Shown piece after piece: positions 38,524 through 47,804 of a stretch of DNA of 64,000 bases (position 1 is its first letter; each line of letters starts with the position of its first letter). The translations under genes and the position numbers were made by a program. The stretch comes from Ostreococcus mediterraneus. Taxonomy: Eukaryota > Chlorophyta > Mamiellophyceae > Mamiellales > Bathycoccaceae. The notes beneath the pieces are model-generated. The model worked only from the letters and a program-made list of their open reading frames with translations. It ran no database searches and was not told the DNA's origin. Where the stretch lies: contig WMKK01000022.1 of NCBI GenBank assembly GCA_012295225.1, positions 372,001-436,000 of the forward strand. Reading direction: 5' to 3'.

Positions 38524-39654
38524 TTAGGAGGTGCGGACTCCAGGGTTACCTCCGGGGTCGACCTTGGCTGCTATGAATACAAGTGCTCCAGAACCTAGTA
38601 TGCCCTCGCGAGGCACATGAATCATGTATGCATATGTGTCAAAACCAATATCACACAGCCTGGTGATCATCTCTTGTCCAAAGATAGTGAACACCGGGAC
38701 ACCTTCGGGACGCAACGGGTCTCCATGCATCATCGGTTCGCCTTTAAAGTGCACTTTACCATTTTGATCGAGTGATGCAAATGTCACATCGGAAAGTTGT
38801 TCATTGAATGGCACAGTAAAGACATGTACCCCGCCGGGTTTTAGTATTTCATATACGCGTTGATGCGCAACGTAAGGAGTAGGTATATGCTCAAAAACTT
38901 CTGAACTGATTATCAAGTCCAATGAATCTGCGGTAAAGCTTGGTTTCGTTAAATCTTCGTGCCTCACCCGGCCTTTGGAACTTGTTAACACAAAATCCCC
39001 ACTTTGAAGTCCTGCGTCAGGAAAATATTCAGATCCGACATATCCTGTTAGTGATTTGAGTGCCTCGTGAATCGTGCTTTCCGACTGAGTGTTCCAAATT
39101 TTTATATCATTGTTAGTTTTAGCCAAGTCGGCTAATGATTCTACTTGAAAGCCATGTAAGCTCGATAGGAGACCAAGCTTCGTTGATTTCACTATGCCCC
39201 ACGCCAACTGGCGGTGACGAGCCCAGCTAAAAGTAGAAACATCATCCACAATGACGCGCCCGTTCTCTCTCAAAAATGTATCTTTCGACCAACGCGAAAC
39301 AACTTGGGTGCCAGTGACTCTACTGTAAACAATCGTGTCTACCCCGCTTGAAGCAATGTCGTCAGCTGCGTCGGCACGATAGTTGCCGTACTGTGCGTGA
39401 GTTGAACAGCTTTGAACAAGTCGAACGCTTTCCACTCCAGGTGCCGCAGTCGACCAGTCTAGTACCCCAGTTTTGACGTGTGCGTGATTTTCAAGTTGAC
39501 TAATTTCGTGGTTGCGACTCGATACAGACAAGAGTGCTATGGATTCAGACGTTCCTGTGGGCCAGCACATTAATAGAAACAGTACAAACCAGCCAAGTAC
39601 CGGTATGAACTTGAATATCATACGTGGCTTGATCACAGACATAATTTTCCTCAT
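38524..39654 (-). CDS. Membrane-anchored SAM-dependent methyltransferase
   Basis: 376 aa. The hydrophobic anchor at about residues 11-31 implies a type II protein in ER/Golgi. The central and C-terminal part fits the class I methyltransferase group often found next to glycosyltransferases: GYVGSEYFPDAG, then VRHEDLTKPSFTADSLDLII, SSEVFEHIPTPYVAHQRVYE and ILKPGGVHVFTVPF. The final part FDTYAYMIHVPREGI...ALVFIAAK completes the fold. The glycine-rich motif I is not canonical. Probably O-methylates a sugar or other surface component; substrate unknown. The start ATG at 39654 is well placed, with bZIP-like sites 130-180 bp upstream. Confidence 0.8.
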   Translation of the reverse strand: MRKIMSVIKPRMIFKFIPVLGWFVLFLLMCWPTGTSESIALLSVSSRNHEISQLENHAHVKTGVLDWSTAAPGVESVRLVQSCSTHAQYGNYRADAADDIASSGVDTIVYSRVTGTQVVSRWSKDTFLRENGRVIVDDVSTFSWARHRQLAWGIVKSTKLGLLSSLHGFQVESLADLAKTNNDIKIWNTQSESTIHEALKSLTGYVGSEYFPDAGLQSGDFVLTSSKGRVRHEDLTKPSFTADSLDLIISSEVFEHIPTPYVAHQRVYEILKPGGVHVFTVPFNEQLSDVTFASLDQNGKVHFKGEPMMHGDPLRPEGVPVFTIFGQEMITRLCDIGFDTYAYMIHVPREGILGSGALVFIAAKVDPGGNPGVRTS

Positions 39655-39782
39655 TTTGCCACGTGAATAGAATGTATATTTGGGATAGAGCTCCAGGCAG
39701 CCTAGTTAGGAACAGTCTAGCCCGAGAGACGGCACCGCTGGTATCTTTACACGTGTCAGGTCGACTTAGAACGCCACGGGTC

Positions 39783-39832
39783 ACGTCAGTACTGACGTGA
39801 AGTACTTTGTGACGTGAAGCACGTCAGTACTG
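39783..39832 (-). promoter_or_regulatory. Cluster of ACGTCA/TGACGT sites upstream of the methyltransferase
   Basis: A 16-bp perfect palindrome ACGTCAGTACTGACGT (39783-39798), then GTGACGTG and a second CACGTCAGTACTG (39820-39832). ACGT-core motifs are the known binding sites of plant/algal bZIP factors. They lie 130-180 bp upstream of the start at 39654. A role in regulation is inferred. Confidence 0.45.
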
Positions 39833-39835
39833 GCG

Positions 39836-39994
39836 GGGAGATAGAGAATTGCATATTTTTTTGAAACGGCGTGAAAAGATAATTTTGATATGAAATTAGC
39901 CCATGGGAAGATAGAATGGGCTAATTTGCGCGCAAAAACGCCATGACGCCGAAAATTAGCCCATTTCCCCGATTTCGCTAATTTTTTCAGCGAC
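39836..39994. repeat. Harbinger-associated subterminal repeat, copy 1
   Basis: Starts GGGAGATAGAGAATTGCAT and ends CAGCGAC. The same sequence stands at 56987-57148, where it continues into a Harbinger transposase fragment, so it is probably the 5' flank of a Harbinger element. Here the foldback at 39995 interrupts it. Confidence 0.7.
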
Positions 39995-40518
39995 TACCCT
40001 ATTTCCCTAAGGGTCGCTTCAAATTTCGATTTCTTGAGTTATAATTGGTCGCGAGTGGGTCAAGTGGCGAAAAAGTGCGCCAGAGAGCGGAAATTCAAAA
40101 ATCGTGTTTACAGCTACCTCTCAAATACGTGCGCACGTCGACGTCGCGCGTGCACGCATCGCCAGTGTCGTACGCAGTCGAAAGTAAATATAATAACACA
40201 CCCGTGGACGATTCAAACGCGCCGAATAGTGCGCTCGCGTCGCCGATATGGTTTAAAATGTCCATTTTAGCACGTTGCAGATATCGACCTCTAGACGCGT
40301 GGTCGCCGCGATGTACGTCGCAGGATGACGTACAGGCATTCATAATACTTGTATCTACATCTTCTTCAGTGCATGTGCTGTGTTTTACGCCCACACGGCG
40401 ACGATAGAGGCTGGTGAACATTTGGGGGGCTCAACGACCAATTATGAACAGGAAATCGAGATGTCGATCCAGAGTTACCCTTGGTCGTTGAGCCCCCCAA
40501 ATGTTCACCAGCCTCTCA
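39995..40518. mobile_element. Foldback element FB, truncated copy
   Basis: One full arm (TACCCTATTTCCCTAAG...) and the central loop, but the second arm stops after about 50 bp, at CCAGCCTCT. Sequence similarity to the copies at 20130 and 44695 is high. Confidence 0.85.
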
Positions 40519-40859
40519 TGAAGTTCATCGAGGGTCGCTGACCCCATCGAGTCGTATGACGTGATGGTTATTGCACCGCTTCGATCGATATGGATGTGGT
40601 ACAAACACCAGTGAGCATTATTAACATGACACGGTATAAAGATGTGTTCTTTCAAAAACCATTGATGACTAATACCGAATTCGCACAGTGAATAAGCAGC
40701 ACGGATTTCTTGATCTCGCTCGTGATTGTGTCGTTCGTGCGAACATAAGTGAGTAGGTAAGATGGCGCCACATTGTCAACTATCCCATGGCACATACGCC
40801 GTAACATTTCCTCGTCGGCTTCGGGGCCAGCTTTTACACTGTGGTCGTTGCGCTGTTGC
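40519..40859 (-). pseudogene. Ulp1-like (C48) cysteine protease remnant
   Basis: The minus strand encodes EHIFIPCHVNNAHWCLYHIH (spanning about 40590-40650) then ITITSYDSM, the His-Trp and YDS hallmarks of the C-terminal half of Ulp1/SUMO-type proteases. Further upstream coding-like sequence (ADEEMLRRMCHGIVDNVAP, about 40790-40850) lies in another frame. The 3' side is cut by the foldback and the 5' side by the hAT end. Ulp1-like domains are known passengers of some plant and algal MULE-type transposons, so this may be a transposon remnant. Inactive. Confidence 0.65.
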
Positions 40860-40916
40860 CTGTGTTGGCCGAAACAGCATACCCGATATAATTACTCTTC
40901 GGCCTCCAGTCATTTC

Positions 40917-41108
40917 GAAGGTTAAGTAGCTTAATCTCTTCTAGGCGGCGCTGTAATGCTTAGTTTTTAACGAAATTTCGCAGAGACGCTCAAACGAATA
41001 CGACTCACGTACGCACAAAGTTTGAGACAAAACGACGTCGTCGTCGCGACGCACCGTGTCGGGGAAAAACGCATCTGTCAAAAGCTGTTAAAAGCTACTT
41101 AACCTTCG
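40917..41108. repeat. Subterminal motif pair, left end of the pogo-like element
   Basis: GAAGGTTAAGTAGC at 40917-40930 and its inverse GCTACTTAACCTTC within 41093-41108. The same pair in mirrored arrangement stands at the right end (44283-44298 and 44441-44454). These are probable transposase-binding sites. Confidence 0.65.
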
Positions 41109-41340
41109 TCATGGCGACGCACACACCGGCGCGCGGCGGTCGCACCGACGCGCGCCAAAGAAGGTAAGCGCATCCTCGTTTGTTTTTCTCACTTTTCGTC
41201 GAGTTTCGAGTGAATCTGTTGCGTTTTGCGTCGGCGCAGTGGGAATGTGCAACGTTGATTAATTCACGTGGCACGCGCGAATTGCGGCGATTCGGTACGA
41301 TCGTTCATAGGCGCGTAGGCGCGCGGAGCGGCGGTGAACG

Positions 41341-44166
41341 ATGCGGTCCGCGCTCGGAGAATTGGATCCAAATACCCCGATCGCAAACCGACGGTCGCCG
41401 CGAGCTTGCGTGCTTCGCGCCGGCGAAGAGACGCCCGCGCGAGCTCGTGATGTTGGCGCAGAAAGTGGAGACGCTCCAACGAGCACGCGACGACGCAATA
41501 TGGCGGCGCTTGATGCGGCGGAGGCGCTCCTGCGAGGGAATTATCGAGAGAGTCCCAGTAGGTACGCGGATGACCACCTGACGTACGCTGAAGCGCTGAA
41601 GCAGAGCGGCTACATCGGTACGAATGGTGTGGTGGTACTGAGCAAGAGGCTGGGCGCGGCGCGGGGACGTGAGGAGTTGGGCTTAGTGGCGAATTCGCTC
41701 GTGGATATGAGTCAGACGCCAGGAGGGACGCAAGAAATAGCGGAGGGAGTACACGAAGAGTCGGATGATCAGCCACGCGCGGCGTCTTCGGGGCGTAAGG
41801 GAAATTCAGGGAGGCGCAAGTTGACGCCGGAGGAACGCGAACGCGCCGAGCTCGTACGTCGAAGCGTTCACGGATTCCAAACCTTTGGAGATTACGCCGC
41901 TGCGGTACTCGAAGCAGTTGAATATATCAGAGAAACCGAGACTGGTAGCAAGACCGCGCTCGCGCGAACGCTGGTTGAGTCACAATTCTCCCGTCTCGGT
42001 GTGGCAGCGTTGACGCCAAAGTATTTGGTTGCGTTGGCGTCTGACGACGATTTCTCTGAATTGCGCCGTCGTGGCGGCCCTATATTCACTGTCGAAGAAG
42101 AAAATATCCTCGCGGACAAAGTACGCACGAAGCGCGAGCATTTCATGGCCGTGAGGCCGAAAGAAGTTATGCGATGGGCCAATGAAATCCTTCAGCTAGA
42201 TGCGCAGCGCTGGGAACAAACGGCTGGTGAGGGTGTAACCCGCGGTTGGTACAATGGTTTTGCGCGTAGAAATGGATTCAAAATTACGAGCAAGAAAAAT
42301 TTGGACATCGTTCGTGCTCGTTGGAGTACGTCAGCAAACGCATCTAAGTTTTATGACGTGCTTTGTGAAGGCGCTCTCGCTTTGCGCGCGGCTGAGGCTT
42401 TGGACAACGTTTCGCTCGCGGAAGAGGGAGCCTCGCAACTATGTTTTCTCTATCTACAACTCGTGGTGTCGATGGACGAAACCGCTGTTTCACTTTCTCC
42501 CGATGCGACTCACACGAATGGCCAAGCGGTGATCAGTGCGGGTCCTCGAGACTGTGGCGAAACACTCCACTCGAAGGGGCTCCCCGGGAATACTTTGGTG
42601 TATGCGAGGAACGGCGCAGGTCAACTTCTGCCCTCCATGGTGGTATGCGGAGGTCATAAACACTTACCCGATGATTTCTCACGCGTGGACTTGCTCGCAA
42701 ATCCATCGCGAGTAAGTGACGAGTTGAATGATGATGACCCCGCTCTCCCGCCCAACGTGGTAGATTTGGAAGGTGTCCCGCTGAAAACGCATTGGACGGC
42801 GAATATGAAATCAAGTTTGAATGGTACCTTGATAATGGAGTGGGCAAATATCTGTCTTTTGCCTGCGCTCAAGGCTTGTGGTCTTAGCGCAGAAAAACCC
42901 GCGATTTTGTTGTACGATGGCGTTCAAACACATGTCTCACTTGAGTTCATCGAGACCTTGCGTGAGCAAAATGTGCATGTGTTTTTAAGGACTCCACACA
43001 TGACTGCGCTGCTCCAGGGTGAGGATACCGTTGTTTTTCCGTAAGTTACTATTTAAACGACGATACTTGTACTGACTTTCAATTTCAGGGTTCTTAAGGC
43101 ACATTTTAATGCGTGCGTGGACGAGCTCGTCGCAGAGCGCAACGCGAGCACTGAGGACAACCATCTGCTTCAAGAACTGGTATGGACTGACCTTCCCGAA
43201 GTGCTGCGAAACACATTTGCACGCTTAAATGTTTTAAAACTGAATCTCGACGCGTGGGCGGCTGAGGGAGTGATTCCGTTCGATAGACGAATCGCTGTAC
43301 AACTTGCGTTGGACGAGGCTGAACAAGCCGAGGCTGCAGCAGAACGCATGATTCGCTCGTTAACGGTATCGAGAGTGCCAGTCATACGCGATGAGAACGC
43401 CTTGAACACGTTGTCATCGCGCTACCTGCTTCCAAGATTTAGTTTGAAAGCTCAAAACTCTCTTCGCGCGTCACTCCGTGGCCTCGATGACGCGGCGACG
43501 CTACAGCCCCGTTTTGACGCTCTCGTAGAACAAGGAAAGTTTGCAGACGCGACCGAACACGATTTCGTAGTCGAAGCGCTCGGAAAGCTATCGCATACGC
43601 GAGAAAATATTGAATCGTGGTTGAGCACGAGTGCGCGTACACCACGTGCGTCCGACGTGTGGGATTTGCCTGGAGGTTTGTGCGGCGAAGCGGCAATGAG
43701 GTTGATGCGCGCCGCTCGAGACGCGAACGAACAACGCCAGCAGCAGCGGCCAGATGATCGACGTCGCGCTCGAGGACCTCGCGGAGGGAGCTTAGAAGAG
43801 TATTCCATCGCGGGAGATGCGATTATGAGTGACCTGCTCTCGAAACCGCCCGGCGAGCGCGATTATCGCACTCTCGCTAAGAAAGACTTGGAGAAGCTTT
43901 ACGTCCTCCTGGTGAACGATTGGTTTCCCGCACAGATGTCGCGTGCGTGGTTCGTTGAAGTGCTGAAAGACCTCATAGAAGCACAATACCCCGAGGTGCT
44001 CTTCATGGACGCTCCCGAGCCTGAAATACAGCCGGGATCGCCCATGAGCCAGCTCGGCGACGTCACCGAGAGCGAGAGCCTTGGCGAGCCTGACGCTGAC
44101 ATTGCGTCGGAGGCAGCCGCCGACGTTTCCATGGCGGAACGCTCCATGAGCGACATTCTTGTATAG
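41341..44166 (+). CDS. Pogo-like DDE transposase (spliced; 41341-43040 joined to 43089-44166)
   Basis: 925 aa after removal of a 48-bp intron (43041-43088). The first ATG is used; MAALDAAEAL at 41500 is an alternative. Order: low-complexity N-terminus; an HTH/CENP-B-type region (VTRGWYNGFARRNGFKI, about residues 300-316); a DDE_1 core with VSMDETAVS (about 378), LLYDGVQTHVS (about 523) and MTALLQGEDTVVFPVLKAHF across the splice (about 557-576); and a C-terminal 'FDRRIAVQLALDEAEQ' helical part with an acidic end. This order is typical of pogo/Tigger/Jerky-like transposases. The second Asp and the GED near the splice are the likely catalytic acids. The frame is open throughout, so it is potentially functional. 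Confidence 0.85.
43041..43088 (+). other. 48-bp spliceosomal intron
   Basis: GTAAGT at the 5' end, TTTCAG at the 3' end, AT-rich within (TACTGAC is a branch-point candidate about 15 bp before the 3' end). The unspliced frame reaches a stop inside the intron. Splicing joins FP to VLKAHF in frame and restores the conserved transposase segment seen also at 62612-64000. Confidence 0.88.
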
Positions 44167-44282
44167 ATAAACCATTTATGTTGTAAAATACATTCATTAC
44201 ATTCGATTAAACCTCGGCGCGCGACAGATAGAGACGTGATGTGATGATGTGCCGAATCTCATGTGGAACACCATCCACCAAG

Positions 44283-44454
44283 AGCTACTTAACCTTCTAC
44301 AAAAAAGCCTCTAGACGCGCCGCGACGACGCCGATCGATCTGAAATTTGGTGCAAAGGTGCATAATTACTTTTTCTTTTGAACTAATGCTTTAATTTCAC
44401 GATTAATTGCTCACCGGCGCGTCGACGCAAGCGGAAAAAAGAAGGTTAAGTAGG
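44283..44454. repeat. Subterminal motif pair, right end of the pogo-like element
   Basis: AGCTACTTAACCTTCT at 44283-44298 and GAAGGTTAAGTAGG at 44441-44454, mirroring the left end. No gene lies between 44167 and 44478. Confidence 0.65.
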
Positions 44455-44694
44455 TGGCCGAAGAGTAATTATATCTTGTACTAGGGGCGTACATCCTACA
44501 TATGTAGGCCCGGCCTGCATACGCGTGCATACCATACTTAACACATAATAAGCTTATGTAATATACCGCTTGAGTGATACATACCGTACATATGATGTTA
44601 AGTACGAGTGTTTTGCGCACCGGCCGTGTAAACATGCGCCGGGTAAACCCTTATTTCTGAACCCTAGCCACCCCTCGTCGCGTACCATGGCTGC

Positions 44695-45632
44695 TACCCT
44701 ATTTCCCTAAGGGTCGCTTCACATTTCGATTTCTTGAGTTATAATTGGTCGATGAGTGGGTCAAAAGCAAAAAAGGGCGCAAGTAGGTAGGAATTCAAAA
44801 ACGTGTTTACAGCTGCCTCTCATATACGTGCGCACGTCGACGTCGCGCGTTTACACGTCGCCAGCGTCGTACGCAGTCGAAAGTACATATAATAACACAC
44901 CCGTGAGCCTTTCAAACGCGCCGAATAGTGCGCGCGCGTCGCCGATATGGTTTAAAATGTCTATTTTGGCACGTTGCAGATATCGACATGTAGACGCGTG
45001 GTCGCCGCGATGTACGTCGCAGGATGACGTACAGGCATGTATAATACTTGTGTCTACATCTTCTTCAGTGCATGTGCTGAGTTTTACGCCCGCACGGCGA
45101 CGATAGAGGCTGGTAAACATTTGGGGGGCTCAACGACCAATTATGAACAGCAAATCGAGATGTCGATCCGGAGTTCCTGTTCATAATTGGTCGTTGAGCC
45201 CCTCACATGTTCACCAGCCTCTATCGTCGCCGTGCGGGCGTAAAACTCAGCACATGCACTGAAGAAGATGTAGATACACGTATTATGCATGCCTGTACGT
45301 CATCTTGTGACGTAAATCCCGGCGACCACGCGTCTACAGGTCGATATCCGCAACGCGCTAAAATGAACATTTTAAACCATATCGGCGACGCGCGCGCACT
45401 ATTCGGCGCGTTTGAAAGGCTCACGGGTGTGTTATTATATGTACTTTCGACTGCGTACGACGCTGGCGACGTGTAAACGCGCGACGTCGACGTGCGCACG
45501 TATATGAGAGGCAGCTGTAAACACGTTTTTGAATTCCTACCTACTTGCGCCCTTTTTTGCTTTTGACCCACTCATCGACCAATTATAACTCAAGAAATCG
45601 AAATGTGAAGCGACCCTTAGGGAAATAGGGTA
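44695..45632. mobile_element. Foldback element FB (938 bp), copy 3
   Basis: Two arms with ends TACCCTATTTCCCTAAG and inverse, the same 938-bp length as copy 1, inserted at the identical hAT position (CTGC/GCCC). Either the insertion predates the duplication of hAT copies 1 and 3 and was lost from copy 2, or this is a strong hot spot. The mirrored ORFs in the arms are not taken as genes. Confidence 0.88.
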
Positions 45633-45695
45633 GCCCTTAAATGACCAGACGGTGGCACCACAAGACGTCGGTCGCGCGAGTTGTTTTGAAAATTC

Positions 45696-47119
45696 ATGTC
45701 ATCTACTAACGGCGCTGGCGCGGCGCTGACGGTCAACGTAAACATCGGCAACACGCCAGCGAACCCGCCGACAGTGAACACCGTGAACAACTCTGATTAC
45801 GTTGATCTGCGACACGTCGACGCTGCGCCGCCCAAGAAGCAGGCCGTGTTGCGAGACAACACCAAGAGTTTCGATGTGTTACTCAAGGAGTACAAGGCGT
45901 GGAAACCCCAAGAAGACGGTTGGGTGGAGGTAGACGCGAGCGAAGCGACAACGCGAACGCACGTGTTGTTACATGGGAGCGTCCGCACCTGGAGGCGACG
46001 CGATACGGAAGACAAGAGTATGTTTTACAAGTGCTTGTGCTGCGGTAAAGAGTTGAGGCAATCGAGCATAGTGCGAGCGCTAAGCCATGTCTTAGGTGTC
46101 GTAGCGCACACGAAGTTGGCCGATTGCGAGAAAGAGTTGACGAAGCTAATCGACGGTAAGTACCACGGTATTCTGAAACATGGCGAAAGGCACTTGGGGC
46201 GGGAAGCTCGTGAATACTTGAAGAGAACTTCCACTTTTGGGATTATAAGCTGCAGAAAGAAAACAGCAAGTTGGCACCCATCGCCCTTCGCTTGACATGT
46301 GGTTTCGCGGGACAGGGGTCGGCAGAGCGCGCGAACAAAGCCGTGGCACGCGTGTACACGAAAACTCGCAACCGTCAAACGGCCGAGGTGACGGACGCGT
46401 TTCTGAGAATCCGTTCGCATGTGCATCAACACAACGCGCGTGCAAAAACGCGCGTATCAAAGAACCAGCTTGGCGAGGTGATTCGCGCCCGCGGCGACGA
46501 CGACGGCGCGCATGCAGGCGATACTTCCGCGGATGAATCAAGCGATGACGACGAGCCCGAGGCGCGAAGCGACCTATTGCGCCCATCTACGATGCGAGCG
46601 TTCGATAAATTCGATAAATCTGGTACCATATATGCACCAGTTCACGGTAACGCCGCATTCGGGCCTCTCTTCGGTATGCGGCCGACAATTTACGAGTCCG
46701 CTGGGGAGCGCGCGCCGCCGCCGGTCACCACGCAGGCGGTTGAACAACATCAACAACCATGCGACGATGCCGCGGCGGTAGTTGATGCGTCATCGGATGA
46801 TACGATAAGTACTCCACACGCAGACGAGCGTGTACAGGAAGCGCGCGCGCAGGAGGCGCCGAGTAGCCCGTGCATCGGTGGGGGCGATGGGGCCCAGGTG
46901 CACGCTGCAGTCAACGCGGCGATTGACGCGCCAACCCGCCAACCCGCACCATCATCGCCGAAGAAGCGTCAACAAGAAGCGATAGATGATACCATTCGCG
47001 TCGACGACGAACGCTGCTACAAGTGCAAGAACTCGAACGCGCGCGTGTGTCGCTGCCCGCCCGCGGTGCACGCGCCCTCGAAGCGCCCGAGGCGCGCGCA
47101 GCGCGCGCAGCGCGCCTAG
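45696..47119 (+). pseudogene. hAT transposase, internally deleted (copy 3)
   Basis: Residues 1-176 match copies 1 and 2 (leader, BED-like zinc segment). Then a large internal deletion joins, out of frame, directly to the C-terminal end: FWDYKLQKENSKL...GFAGQGSAERANKAVARVYTKTRNRQT. This matches the hATC dimerisation motif (SAERxxSxxxxxxxKxRNR). A long acidic/Pro-rich tail with CYKCKNSNARVCRCPP follows. The first frame stops at 46295 and the second runs 46271-47119. It supplies exactly the C-terminal part missing from copies 1 and 2. Inactive. Confidence 0.85.
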
Positions 47120-47294
47120 TCATTTCGTCCAGTATTTACGCAATTATTAGACTATCAATGTATTTCTAAAAATCACGCCCCACATAAAAGTCGTTTTTCT
47201 ATGGCCATATGCACGCCCCCGGGGCGTGCATCCTACATATGTACGTACATATACATCTACATACCATTCGTACATCTACATACCGCCAACACAG
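47117..47294 (+). repeat. hAT RIGHT terminal region
   Basis: The same sequence forms the right half of every MITE here, ending …CGCCAACACAG. In this copy the internal palindromic stretch has TACATATACATCTACATAC where MITEs have GCATATGCATATGCATAC, that is, many C/G to T/A-type changes in the hairpin. Confidence 0.85.
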
Positions 47295-47501
47295 GGTGCA
47301 AGATGCCCCCATTTTTAGAGTAAGGCTGAAAATAAGGGAGAAAGGCGCCATGTGTCCGAAATATGGGCCGTTTGGCCGAATTTTCGCTAAAAACACCCGC
47401 GTGTACGGGCGCCCAACCCTAATCTCTTGCGCAAGACGCCCCCGATTTGCACCTGCAATTTTGCACTTGCATCTTGCGGGTAAAATTTCCCCCACCCCTA
47501 G
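47295..47501 (+). repeat. 207-bp repeat R, copy 1
   Basis: Near-identical to 53649-53855 in inverse orientation. Rich in TTGCGCAAG, TTGCACC and TGCAAGATGC motifs. No ORF of interest. The two copies bracket 47.3-53.9 kb, including both glycosyltransferases of that block. Confidence 0.85.
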
Positions 47502-47804
47502 ACTCCTCTGAACCCGTGGGATATAAAGTTTTCCCGCTGTGTTGGCCTGTGCACAACGTCGCGCACCACATCGCCGTGACCATGGCTCCTAGTTTCCCCA
47601 CGCCCGGCGTAGGGCATCAACTTGATTAACCGAGCACATTACCAGCGTCTAACGTGATTACGCGGCGTTATTAGTGAAACGCGGCTGAAACGTATTACCT
47701 TCCTCTACCCCACCCGTTCACCGGGTGGGGTCCACCTTACTAGAGTCCAGCCCAGCACCGAAGAGTCGTTTCTTTCAGGCGCTGTGGTGAGCATTCGAAG
47801 TCAT
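47502..47804. promoter_or_regulatory. Upstream region of the 365-aa glycosyltransferase, with hairpin
   Basis: Contains GATATAAAG near 47520 (TATA-like) and a strong hairpin at 47707-47731: ACCCCACCCG, loop TTCAC, CGGGTGGGGT. AAGAGTCGTTTC lies at 47761-47772 and recurs just before the fucosyltransferase-like gene (55560). No gene seen. Confidence 0.5.

Larger units (their letters stand above)
40882..44478 (+). mobile_element. Pogo-like (Tc1/mariner superfamily) DNA transposon, apparently whole
   Basis: 3.6 kb between TA duplications (40880-40881 and 44479-44480), inserted in the hAT LEFT end. After three mismatched terminal bases the ends share a perfect 20-bp inverted repeat GATATAATTACTCTTCGGCC. 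It contains one transposase gene with a 48-bp intron and four subterminal copies of an AAGGTTAAGTAG motif. It is the most intact DNA transposon in the window. Confidence 0.88.
40860..47294 (+). mobile_element. hAT element copy 3, with both ends, interrupted twice
   Basis: LEFT terminus CTGTGTTGGCCGAAACAGCA at 40860, split after 22 bp by the pogo-like element (40882-44478). It continues at 44479 through the subterminal region, is split again by the foldback 44695-45632, then holds the transposase remnant and the RIGHT end finishing …CGCCAACACAG at 47294. Without insertions it is about 1.9 kb. It links the MITE ends to a hAT transposase. Flanks do not form an 8-bp duplication (GCTGTTGC versus GGTGCAAG), so a later rearrangement is likely. 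Confidence 0.85.
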
